6,471 nt of DNA from Burkholderiales bacterium (GCA_019234745.1 JAFAKZ010000589.1:1-6471), one strand, 5' to 3'; positions 1 to 5,242 are shown, counted from the stretch's first letter. The notes: generated by a model not told the origin, from the letters alone. Made by a program: numbers and translations.

Positions 1-80
1 GTTGCATCGGCTGCCAGGGCAGTGCCGATCAGACCGGTGGACATCAGCAGGGCGACGGCAATTTGTTGGGTGAAGCGCAT
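1..80 (-). CDS. Partial Asr-like small exported protein (paralog of the next gene)
   Basis: Only the first 26 codons are visible; the gene runs off the left edge. It begins MRFTQQIAVALLMSTG and continues LIGTALAADA: a short charged N-region, a hydrophobic core and an ALA-A cleavage site, i.e. a Sec signal peptide. From Q5 onward it is nearly identical to the signal peptide of the gene at 154-471 (QIAAALLMTTG, then LIGSAMAADA), so the two are tandem paralogs. The start ATG (complement of 78-80) is preceded by AAGGAGA (complement of 87-93), a strong Shine-Dalgarno sequence. By analogy with its neighbour the mature part is probably an Ala/Lys/His-rich periplasmic protein, but that part is outside the window. 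It lies 73 bp downstream of the neighbour on the same strand and could be cotranscribed with it. Confidence 0.75.
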   Translation of the reverse strand, partial: MRFTQQIAVALLMSTGLIGTALAADA

Positions 81-153
81 GGTGTTTCTCCTTAATGGTG
101 TGGGCAATTGCCCGAAAAAGTCGCTTGTTACGATTGGCGTTGCTTAGCTGCGG

Positions 154-471
154 TTACTTCGTCTTGTCCGTAGTAGCGGGGGCGTCGGACTTCGCAGGCG
201 TCTTTTCCATCGCCTTGTGTCCCGCTGCCTTGTGGTGCTTCTTCACATGCGGGGTCTTTTTCATCGCCTTGACCGGCTTGGCGGCCTCAGCGGGCTTTGC
301 GGCTTGGGTGGTCGATGCGGCTGGCGCGGTTGCTGCGGTCGGCGTTGCGGCCGGGGTCGTCGCGGCAGGCTTCGTCGTGTCGGCGGGTTTGGCGGCGTCG
401 GCTGCCATCGCGCTGCCGATCAGGCCAGTGGTCATCAACAGGGCGGCGGCGATTTGCTTCATGGTGTTCAT
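154..471 (-). CDS. Asr-like acid-shock / Ala-Lys-His-rich exported protein
   Basis: A predicted 105-residue protein with a Sec signal peptide (residues 1 to about 23, ending SAMA-AD) followed by a low-complexity, disordered mature region. Residues about 24-60 are Ala/Thr/Pro/Lys-rich with AAKP-type repeats. A basic block near 65-90 contains KKTPHVKKHHKAAGHKA, and the tail is KSDAPATTDKTK. This plan (signal peptide, Ala/Thr/Pro stretch, Lys/His-rich KKHHKAA repeats) resembles enterobacterial acid-shock protein Asr, a periplasmic disordered protein induced at low pH; the match is by composition, so function is inferred. I chose the ATG at complement 469-471 because AAGGAG (complement 480-485) sits 8 nt upstream. 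An in-frame ATG at complement 490-492 would overlap that ribosome site and add seven residues before the signal peptide. A paralog follows downstream on the same strand. No convincing promoter was identified in the upstream spacer. Confidence 0.7.
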   Translation of the reverse strand: MNTMKQIAAALLMTTGLIGSAMAADAAKPADTTKPAATTPAATPTAATAPAASTTQAAKPAEAAKPVKAMKKTPHVKKHHKAAGHKAMEKTPAKSDAPATTDKTK

Positions 472-618
472 GCTGTTTGCTCCTTCGTTCATGGGCGACG
501 TGCCCTATGACTGCAATAACGCGCCCCGTTGAAAGGCTGTGGACATGCCAAATCGTGTCGTCTGCAACAACTCATGACATTTCTGAATACTTCGTTCAGC
601 TTTCTCGCAGCTAGACGC

Positions 619-651
619 GCAAAAAAGGCGATGCAGTGGTTGCATCGCCTT
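619..651 (-). terminator. Rho-independent terminator of the chitinase gene
   Basis: An 11-bp perfect stem (625-635 with 641-651, AAGGCGATGCA against its complement) encloses a 5-nt loop. On the minus strand it is followed directly by six T residues (complement of 621-626, the last two overlapping the stem foot). It lies 23 bp past the chitinase stop codon, so it ends that transcript and insulates the Asr-like genes from it. Confidence 0.9.
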
Positions 652-673
652 GATTTACAAGAAGTAACAGCTG

Positions 674-1987
674 TTATTCGATTGCGCGGCCCATGGCGGA
701 AACGAGGCTGCCTTCGGCGTCATCGCCGTCGACGGACCAGGAAAATAGGCCGCCCAGGTGCTGCTCCTTGACATATTTCACCTTGGCGGCGATCACGACT
801 GGGTCGTCGTACGTCCAGAACTCGTTGCCGTCGTAGGTCCATACGCTCTGCGCGGCCTCGTTGCGAAAGCGCGGCGCCGATTTCTGTTTCATCTCGCCGT
901 AGGTGGCGTTGCCCGGTTCCAGCTTACCGGGCGCAAGGCCTGAGGCAGGTTGATAGAGGCCGTGGCTGCCGCCGTCCGGCACACCCTTCCAGCCCACGGC
1001 GAAGAAGCTCAGGCCCAGGTTGACCTTATCGCGTGGCAGGCCCGCGGCGAGCAGGGCCTGGATGGCGTCGTAGCCGTCGTAGACTACCGTCTTGGCCTCG
1101 CCTGGGTCGGCCGGGTCGTGGTAGAGCGGCGAGACGAAGTTCGTCGTCTTGTCCCAAGTGCCGTGGAAGTCATAGGTCATCACGTTGACCCAGTCGAGGT
1201 AACGGCTGTACTCGGCCGGCTCTGTTTGCGCGATATGGTCGAAACCCGCGCTGACGGCGGCCGATAGATAGTAGTGGCGGTGCTGTGCCTCGCCCAGCGC
1301 ATCGAGCTGACGGCGGAATTCGGCCAGGAGCAGGGTGTAGTTGTGCTTGTCATCTGGGCTATGGCTATTGCCCTCCGCGCCACCACCACCGGGGAATTCC
1401 CAATCGATATCGATACCGTCGAATACGCCTTGTGCGGCAGTGGGGCCGCCCGCACCGCCCGCAACCGGCAGATTGCCCCTGATATAGAGTTCGATGCAGG
1501 ACGCGACCAGCTTGCGGCGCGATTCATCTGTGGCCGCAGCGGAGGAGAAGTGCCCCGACCAGGACCAGCCGCCAAGCGAGATCAGCACTTTGAGCGCTGG
1601 GTCGCGCGCCTTGAGCTTGCGCAATTGCCCGAAGTTGCCGCGCAGCTTGTCGCTGGCCGTATCGGCCTTGCCGTCGACCGCGTCCTCGGCTTTGAACACC
1701 AGCTGGTAGTCGGCATAGGCATCGCCGCCGTCGTGCGTGGCCGAGCTGTCCGGGCGGCTCACCATGCCGCACTGACCGTTCGCATAGACGTTGCCGAAGG
1801 CGTAGTTGAGGAAGGTCAGCTTGCGGTCGCTGCCGCTGGCGACGAGATTGTGCAGGGTATAGTGGGCGCCGTAGATGCCCCATTGCGTGAAGTAGCTGCC
1901 CACGCGTGACGGCGTGGCGGCCGCGAGCGCAGCGCTCAGCAGGACGGCGGAGCTGAATCCAAACAGGCGGAACGAAGTATTCGTCAT
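674..1987 (-). CDS. Secreted family 18 chitinase (GH18, subfamily A type)
   Basis: A 437-residue endo-type chitinase hydrolysing beta-1,4-GlcNAc polymers outside the cell. Residues 1 to about 24 form a signal peptide (hydrophobic core about 11-23, AAA-TPS cleavage region). The TIM barrel starts at about 28 (RVGSYFTQW). The SxGGW motif is at 137-141. The catalytic DxxDxDxE motif is FDGIDIDWEFP with D190, D193, D195 and acid/base E197. MTYDFHG (270-276) supplies the Tyr/Asp that position the substrate acetamido group, and W417 in GLFSWSVDGDD is the conserved barrel-floor Trp. The segment at about 333-390 (GWKGV ... YGEMK) has the look of the chitin-insertion domain between the last two strands, typical of subfamily A such as Bacillus ChiA1. 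No chitin-binding or fibronectin module is present. The start has AAGGT (complement 1992-1996) 4 nt upstream. It is transcribed divergently from fumC and ends at a strong terminator. Confidence 0.95.
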   Translation of the reverse strand: MTNTSFRLFGFSSAVLLSAALAAATPSRVGSYFTQWGIYGAHYTLHNLVASGSDRKLTFLNYAFGNVYANGQCGMVSRPDSSATHDGGDAYADYQLVFKAEDAVDGKADTASDKLRGNFGQLRKLKARDPALKVLISLGGWSWSGHFSSAAATDESRRKLVASCIELYIRGNLPVAGGAGGPTAAQGVFDGIDIDWEFPGGGGAEGNSHSPDDKHNYTLLLAEFRRQLDALGEAQHRHYYLSAAVSAGFDHIAQTEPAEYSRYLDWVNVMTYDFHGTWDKTTNFVSPLYHDPADPGEAKTVVYDGYDAIQALLAAGLPRDKVNLGLSFFAVGWKGVPDGGSHGLYQPASGLAPGKLEPGNATYGEMKQKSAPRFRNEAAQSVWTYDGNEFWTYDDPVVIAAKVKYVKEQHLGGLFSWSVDGDDAEGSLVSAMGRAIE

Positions 1988-2013
1988 AGCTACCTTGGCA
2001 GTCTAAAACCGGG

Positions 2014-2027
2014 TAGGCTGCAGCCTA
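2014..2027. promoter_or_regulatory. 14-bp perfect palindrome over predicted chitinase +1 (putative operator)
   Basis: TAGGCTGCAGCCTA equals its own reverse complement. It starts at the last base of the predicted chitinase -10 box and covers the expected transcription start (near 2020), the classic place for a repressor operator. The cognate regulator is unknown; the operator role is inferred from position and symmetry. Confidence 0.45.
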
Positions 2028-2056
2028 GTATAATTGGTATGTAAATGGTATTAAAA
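2027..2056 (-). promoter_or_regulatory. Predicted chitinase promoter
   Basis: On the minus strand TATACT (complement 2027-2032) is a good sigma70 -10 box, about 40 bp upstream of the chitinase start codon. At the -35 position (about complement 2050-2056) there is only TTTTAA/TTTAAT, a poor match. A strong -10 with a weak -35 fits a promoter needing an activator. The spacer contains two copies of ATACCA with 11-bp periodicity. Confidence 0.5.
2034..2051. repeat. Direct repeat (T/A)TGGTAT with 11-bp period
   Basis: TTGGTAT at 2034-2040 and ATGGTAT at 2045-2051 are spaced one helical turn apart and lie between the -35 and -10 of the predicted chitinase promoter. A third related copy, TTGGTAA at 2089-2095, is part of an inverted repeat TACC-tgtt-GGTA (2083-2094). 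These look like binding half-sites on one DNA face. GntR/HutC-type GlcNAc regulators use TGGT/ACCA half-sites, but the link here is inference. Confidence 0.4.
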
Positions 2057-2077
2057 TTTCACAAAATACGAGAGCGA

Positions 2078-2105
2078 TTGAATACCTGTTGGTAAATCGT
2101 ATCTT
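2078..2105 (+). promoter_or_regulatory. Candidate fumC promoter
   Basis: TTGAAT (2078-2083) and TATCTT (2100-2105), separated by 16 bp, each match four of six sigma70 consensus bases and would give a leader of roughly 75-80 nt to the fumC ATG. The inverted repeat TACC-tgtt-GGTA (2083-2094) occupies the spacer, so a factor bound there could affect fumC, the chitinase gene, or both. Confidence 0.35.
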
Positions 2106-2189
2106 GTGATCACGGCGCTTTAGGTGATTGGCGGCACTTTTTGGCGTCAGACTGTCTATCACTTATTCATTTGCGGGAGGGTGGCGACA

Positions 2190-3578
2190 ATGCAGAAGCG
2201 TATCGAAACAGATTCCATGGGCCAGATCGAAGTCGATGCCGACCGCTACTGGGGTGCGCAGACGGAACGTTCCGTCCATCACTTCCCCATCGGCGTCGAC
2301 CGCTTCCGCTGGCAGCGTCCCGTCATCCGTGCGCTGGGCGTGCTGAAGCATGCGGCGGCCTCGGCCAATGCAGAACTGGGCGAATTGCCGCGTGAGGTGG
2401 CAAACCTCATTCTCCCTGCGGCGCAGGAGGTGATCGACGGCAAGCTCGATGAGCATTTCCCCCTGGTCGTGTTCCAGACGGGCTCCGGCACGCAGTCGAA
2501 TATGAACGCCAACGAGGTGATCGCCAACCGTGCCATCGAGCTTGCCGGCGGCGTGCGCGGCAGCAAATCACCCGTGCACCCTAATGACCACGTCAACCGC
2601 GGCCAATCATCCAATGACACCTTCCCCACGGCCATGCATATCGCCGTGGTCGAGCAGCTAGCCAGCCGCCTGCTGCCCACCGTGCGGGCCCTGCGCGACA
2701 CGCTGGCCGCCAAGGCCGAGCAGTGGCAGGGCTTGGTGAAGACGGGCCGCACCCATCTGCAGGACGCCACGCCCATTACGCTCGGGCAGGAGATCGGCGC
2801 CTGGGTGGCGCAGCTGGATTTCGGCATGGAGGCCGTGCACCTCGCGTTGCCCGGCCTGTATGACCTCGCCATCGGCGGCACGGCCGTGGGCACGGGCCTG
2901 AATGCCCATCCGCAATTCGGCGACCTGGCGGCTCAGCATATCGCCCAGCTCACGGGCCACCCTTTCCGCTCGGCGCCGAACAAGTTTTTTGCCTTGTCCG
3001 CGCATGATGCGCTGGTGCAGACCTCGGCCGCGCTGCGCACCCTGGCCGGCGGCCTGATGAAGATGGCGAACGATGTGCGCTGGCTCGCCAGCGGCCCGCG
3101 CTGCGGCATCGGCGAATTGCGCATCCCGGAGAACGAGCCGGGCTCCAGCATCATGCCTGGTAAGGTGAATCCGACCCAGTGCGAGGCGCTGACCATGGTA
3201 TGCGTGCAGGTATTCGGTAACGACGCGGCCGTCGCCTTCGCCGGTACGCAGGGCAACTTCCAGCTCAATGTGTACAAGCCCGTCATGGTGCATAACGTGC
3301 TGGAGAGCATCGCGCTGCTGGCTGACGCCTGCTCGGCCTTCGACGCACATTGCGCACGCGGCATCGAGCCGGAGCTGGCGCATATCGGCGCCAACCTGGA
3401 CAAGAACCTGATGCTGGTGACGGCGCTGAACCGCCATATCGGCTATGACCGTGCGGCGGCAATCGCCAAGAAGGCGCACCACGAGGGGACGACATTACGT
3501 GAAGCGGCGTTGGCTTTGGGCTATGTCGATGCAGCGCAGTTCGACGCTTGGGTGAAGCCGATCGATATGACGCGGTGA
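2190..3578 (+). CDS. fumC: Class II fumarate hydratase
   Basis: A predicted 462-residue iron-independent fumarase that interconverts fumarate and L-malate in the TCA cycle as a cytosolic homotetramer; the length is normal for FumC. Visible family motifs are the N-terminal DSMGQIEV...YWGAQTERS, GSGTQSNMNANEVIANRA (98-115), HPNDHVNRGQSSNDTFPTAMH (130-150), TGRTHLQDATP (185-195, catalytic His189) and the superfamily signature GSSIMPGKVNPTQCE (318-332), whose flexible loop carries catalytic Ser319 with Lys325 and Asn327. The Thr in GSGTQSNMN and the HPNDHVN segment separate it from argininosuccinate lyase and adenylosuccinate lyase; aspartase is less likely because the match to FumC runs end to end. 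The ATG at 2190 is chosen because GGGAGGG (2175-2181) lies 8 nt upstream and the protein then aligns with the FumC N-terminus. An in-frame GTG at 2124 would add 22 unrelated residues. The gene is divergent from the chitinase gene. Confidence 0.96.
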   Translation: MQKRIETDSMGQIEVDADRYWGAQTERSVHHFPIGVDRFRWQRPVIRALGVLKHAAASANAELGELPREVANLILPAAQEVIDGKLDEHFPLVVFQTGSGTQSNMNANEVIANRAIELAGGVRGSKSPVHPNDHVNRGQSSNDTFPTAMHIAVVEQLASRLLPTVRALRDTLAAKAEQWQGLVKTGRTHLQDATPITLGQEIGAWVAQLDFGMEAVHLALPGLYDLAIGGTAVGTGLNAHPQFGDLAAQHIAQLTGHPFRSAPNKFFALSAHDALVQTSAALRTLAGGLMKMANDVRWLASGPRCGIGELRIPENEPGSSIMPGKVNPTQCEALTMVCVQVFGNDAAVAFAGTQGNFQLNVYKPVMVHNVLESIALLADACSAFDAHCARGIEPELAHIGANLDKNLMLVTALNRHIGYDRAAAIAKKAHHEGTTLREAALALGYVDAAQFDAWVKPIDMTR

Positions 3579-3587
3579 TCGGCCCCG

Positions 3588-3620
3588 CTAGTGCTCGCTC
3601 AATGCGCAGACGAGCATTAG
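3588..3620. repeat. Imperfect inverted repeat just after fumC
   Basis: CTAGTGCTCG (3588-3597) and CGAGCATTAG (3611-3620) form a 10-bp stem with one G-T pair and a 13-nt loop. No T-tract follows on either side, so it is not a canonical terminator; it could slow 3' exonucleases at the end of fumC mRNA or be an interspersed repeat. Confidence 0.5.
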
Positions 3621-3731
3621 CGAGGCGCCCTTGCGGCGGCGAGGGCGGGGGAGCGGAATCTATTAAGGGACGTTCCGGTGTTTCAGGTTGCGTAGGTGGT
3701 GAGCGCACGGCTTTCCCGGGCGCCTGCACTG

Positions 3732-3757
3732 CAGCATTTCGCCAGATGCTGTTTATT
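3732..3757 (+). terminator. Weak candidate terminator downstream of fumC
   Basis: CAGCAT (3732-3737) pairs with ATGCTG (3746-3751) around an 8-nt loop, followed by TTTATT. The stem is short and G/C-poor, so termination is doubtful, but it is the only plus-strand hairpin with a T-rich tail in the first 500 bp after fumC. Confidence 0.25.
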
Positions 3758-3776
3758 GGTACAAAGAAGGAACGTG

Positions 3777-3802
3777 AAAAAAGGCCGGGATCGCTCCCGG
3801 CC
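3777..3802 (-). terminator. Orphan Rho-independent terminator facing left
   Basis: An 8-bp all-match stem GGCCGGGA/TCCCGGCC (3783-3790 with 3795-3802) has a 4-nt loop and, on the minus strand, is followed by six T residues (complement 3777-3782). The form is textbook, yet no recognised gene lies upstream of it on the minus strand before 5614. It implies an unannotated minus-strand transcript from the 3803-4276 region. Confidence 0.75.
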
Positions 3803-3975
3803 CCTGGCCTTCTTGGTTTGGCCGGTTGCGGTATCCAACCGGCCAAGGGCCATGTCCTGCCACTGCTTGGTCAAATTGATACAGCACAATTTGGCCACCC
3901 GGTCGGCAGTCTGGGTCTGCTTCGCGAGTCCAAATGGAACGAGTTCCATTTAGGCCCATATCGGCCATAGCGCGG
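3803..3975 (-). ncRNA. Possible structured small RNA (minus strand)
   Basis: Upstream of the orphan terminator the minus strand contains three further hairpins in tandem: 3932-3951 (8-bp perfect stem, 4-nt loop), 3868-3897 (11 positions with one mismatch on this strand, 8-nt loop) and 3818-3846 (11-bp perfect stem, 7-nt loop). Successive stem-loops ending in a strong terminator are typical of bacterial small RNAs. I do not recognise a known family (not 6S, tmRNA, RNase P or SRP RNA) and see no clear promoter; the 5' end given is a guess. Alternatively this is the end of a decayed protein gene: a minus-strand frame from complement 3949 reads AKQTQTADRVAKL and so on, helical-looking, but has no stop before the terminator. 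Confidence 0.3.
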
Positions 3976-4084
3976 GAAAATTGAGAGCGCCTGGCACGAC
4001 ATCCCGGCGCAACATTTGCCCCTCACAATGGCGCCACCTCGACACGAAACGCCGGTGGCGTGTACCCCACACAGGCGACTTCGT

Positions 4085-4136
4085 GGAATTTGGTGGCTCT
4101 TGCCCGGACGAGCCCGAGGTGCCGGGCACCAATTCC
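4085..4136. repeat. Long two-part stem-loop
   Basis: The outer stem pairs GGAATTTGG (4085-4093) with CCAATTCC (4129-4136), 8 bp with one bulged base. The inner stem pairs TGCCCGG (4101-4107) with CCGGGCA (4122-4128), 7 bp with a 14-nt loop. The halves of the right arm are contiguous and a 7-nt bulge sits on the left arm. Could be part of an RNA ending at the 4172-4199 terminator. Confidence 0.55.
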
Positions 4137-4171
4137 CCGGGGCGGTGGCGTCGCTACTGTCAGCAAGAAAT

Positions 4172-4199
4172 AGGGCCTATCCGTGCGGGATAGGCCTTT
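4172..4199 (+). terminator. Probable Rho-independent terminator facing right
   Basis: GGCCTATCC (4174-4182) pairs perfectly with GGATAGGCC (4188-4196) around a 5-nt loop, extended by a G-T and an A-T pair (4172-4173 with 4197-4198). The plus strand continues TTTGCGCTTT, a modest T-rich tail. It lies about 80 bp before the hydrolase start and would insulate that gene from transcription through the intergenic region, whether from fumC or from a small RNA. Confidence 0.6.
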
Positions 4200-4244
4200 G
4201 CGCTTTCTGAGCTGCGGTGGCTGTCTAGCCTGCGCAGCCGGGAG

Positions 4245-4250
4245 TAGAAT
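4245..4250 (+). promoter_or_regulatory. Candidate -10 box for the hydrolase gene
   Basis: TAGAAT matches five of six bases of the sigma70 -10 consensus, 26 bp before the start codon and after the upstream terminator, so it is well placed. The -35 region 17 bp upstream (around 4222-4227) is a poor match. Confidence 0.4.
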
Positions 4251-4276
4251 GGCGCGTCTTTCTTCGAAAGCCTGCC

Positions 4277-4930
4277 ATGCCTGCCATTCATTTCAATGAC
4301 GGCCGCGCTGTCAACGTCGCCAATATCTTCTGCATCGGCCGCAACTATGCTGCCCACGCTGCCGAGCTCGGCAATACGGTAGAGGCGGAGCCGATGGTCT
4401 TCCTCAAACCTACCTCCGCCTTGCTCGAAGTCGGCAATGCCATCGAGCTGCCTAGCTTCTCGCAGGACGTGCACCACGAGTGCGAAATCGTGCTCGTCAT
4501 CGGCAAGGGTGGCCGCAATATTACGCAGGCCGACGCACTGTCGCACGTAGCTGGCTACGCCATCGGCCTGGACCTGACTGCGCGCGATCTGCAGACGGTG
4601 GCCAAGCAGAAGGGCCATCCGTGGACGCTGTCCAAGGGCTTCGACGGCTCCGCCTGCATCTCCAAATTCATCGACGCCGCTCAGCTGCCCACGCCCGATG
4701 AAGCCAAGTTCAGCCTGGACGTGAACGGCCAACGTCGCCAGACGGGCGACTGCCGCTTGATGATCCACAGCTACGCCAAGCTCATCAGCTATGTATCGAG
4801 CCGCTTCACCCTGCAGGAAGGCGACCTGATCTACACGGGTACGCCGGAAGGGGTGGCCGCGATCAAGTCCGGCGACAAGCTCACCCTGCGCCTCGACGGC
4901 CTGATCGAGGCCAGCTTCAACGTCGCCTGA
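4277..4930 (+). CDS. Fumarylacetoacetate hydrolase family protein (FAHD1/YcgM-like acylpyruvate hydrolase)
   Basis: A 217-residue cytosolic protein with the single-domain FAH fold, the usual size for FAHD1 and YcgM. Members hydrolyse acylpyruvates and, in FAHD1, act on oxaloacetate (decarboxylation or keto-enol tautomerisation), using Mg2+. The alignment to human FAHD1 as I recall it is nearly gap-free: VANIFCIGRNYAAHAAELG (14-32) with lid residues His27 and Glu30, FLKPTSALL (42-50), metal ligands Glu68 and Glu70 in HHECEIVLVIGK, metal ligand Asp99 in GLDLTARDLQ, active-site Lys120 in PWTLSKGFD, and the C-terminal GDLIYTGTPEGV (182-193). All key residues are present, so it should be active; the natural substrate cannot be told from sequence. 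The ATG at 4277 matches the family N-terminus; its ribosome site (GAAAG, 11-15 nt upstream) is weak. A small membrane-protein gene follows 2 nt after the stop. Confidence 0.92.
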   Translation: MPAIHFNDGRAVNVANIFCIGRNYAAHAAELGNTVEAEPMVFLKPTSALLEVGNAIELPSFSQDVHHECEIVLVIGKGGRNITQADALSHVAGYAIGLDLTARDLQTVAKQKGHPWTLSKGFDGSACISKFIDAAQLPTPDEAKFSLDVNGQRRQTGDCRLMIHSYAKLISYVSSRFTLQEGDLIYTGTPEGVAAIKSGDKLTLRLDGLIEASFNVA

Positions 4931-4932
4931 CT

Positions 4933-5190
4933 ATGCGAGAGCGCCTGCGCATCCAGGTCCGCCCCCGCTGGGAGAACGACGAGGCACCACCTGAGCTGCC
5001 GCGCGCCAAGCCCGTGCCGCGCCCGTTCAAATGGATCGCAGGCGCGGGGATTCTGGCCTTCTGGCTGTTTTATTTCGGCTTGGTAGGGGAGGGCGGGAAC
5101 GTGGGGGCGCAGCGTGGTTTCATCATCTTTGCGCTCTGCCAAGTGCCCATGCTGTGGTTCTGGATGCGTAATGCAGCGCGGCGCATGTAG
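4933..5190 (+). CDS. Small two-helix membrane protein, function unknown
   Basis: A predicted 85-residue protein I cannot assign to a family. Residues 1-33 are basic and proline-rich (MRERLRIQVRPRW, PRAKPVPRP). Two hydrophobic segments follow at about 34-52 (WIAGAGILAFWLF...) and 62-78 (FIIFALCQVPMLWFW), joined by a glycine-rich turn, and the end is Arg-rich (RNAARRM), so both ends are likely cytoplasmic. Its ATG is 2 nt past the hydrolase stop codon with no clear ribosome site, so expression probably depends on translational coupling; codons are strongly G/C-ending like the neighbours, supporting a real gene. Its TAG stop (5188-5190) lies inside the left GTAGGTTGG repeat of the downstream element, so the present C-terminus may have been made by insertion of that repeat. 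Confidence 0.7.
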   Translation: MRERLRIQVRPRWENDEAPPELPRAKPVPRPFKWIAGAGILAFWLFYFGLVGEGGNVGAQRGFIIFALCQVPMLWFWMRNAARRM

Positions 5191-5229
5191 GTTGGTGCTG
5201 AGCGCAGCAATGCCCAACGTTTACCGCGA
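5187..5229 (+). repeat. Left terminal inverted repeat of the cassette
   Basis: Reads GTAGGTTGG, TGCTGAG, CGCAGCAATGCCCAAC, GTTTACCGCGA in order. It folds as GTTGG-TGCTG-agcg-CAGCA-(atgc)-CCAAC, a 10-bp stem with a 4-nt bulge and GTAG at its foot. It contains the stop codon of the upstream membrane-protein gene, and its inner edge lies 1 bp before the cargo gene's ribosome site. Confidence 0.8.
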
Positions 5230-5242
5230 TGGAGAGTGTTTA

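Larger units (their letters stand above)
3579..4276. other. Hairpin-rich intergenic region without a convincing gene
   Basis: Nearly 700 bp separate fumC from the hydrolase gene. I see no reading frame with a good start, ribosome site and family match. The region contains at least seven inverted repeats: 3588-3620 (10 bp, one wobble), 3783-3802, 3818-3846, 3868-3897, 3932-3951, 4085-4136 and 4174-4196. The one at 3783-3802 has a T-tract on the minus strand and the one at 4174-4196 a short T-rich tail on the plus strand, so transcripts leaving in both directions would end here. Small RNAs, or a decayed minus-strand gene that kept its terminator, are both possible. Confidence 0.6.

Noticed and set aside
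102..113. 12-bp palindrome GGGCAATTGCCC between the Asr-like genes
   Set aside because: It would form only a 4-bp stem and has no T-tract after it on the minus strand, so it is not a terminator; no promoter context supports an operator.
1274..1909. Long open frame on the plus strand antisense to the chitinase gene
   Set aside because: It lies wholly inside the chitinase gene, its product is Ala/Val/Arg-rich without domain motifs, and it arises from the G/C-biased codon pattern of the opposite strand.
585..1982. The 13-mer GAACGAAGTATTC occurs in opposite orientations near 585-597 and 1970-1982
   Set aside because: A 13-bp match is expected about once by chance in a window of this size, and one copy lies in the chitinase signal-peptide codons.
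2124..2189. Extended GTG start for fumC
   Set aside because: The extra 22 residues match nothing in FumC and the strong ribosome site serves the ATG at 2190.
2658..3482. 274-codon open frame on the minus strand inside fumC
   Set aside because: Shadow of a highly conserved gene in high-GC DNA; the His/Arg/Gln-rich product has no recognisable motif.
4101..4131. A 7-bp stem ending CCGGGCA followed by CCA, like a tRNA acceptor stem
   Set aside because: Only 14 nt separate the stem arms, so there is no room for D, anticodon and T arms. It is better explained as the inner part of the 4085-4136 hairpin.
5114..5242. Upstream starts (5114 or 5210) for the cassette gene
   Set aside because: The extension overlaps the end of the membrane-protein gene and the terminal repeat; the Cys-rich extra residues look non-coding, and the GTG at 5243 has the proper ribosome site.
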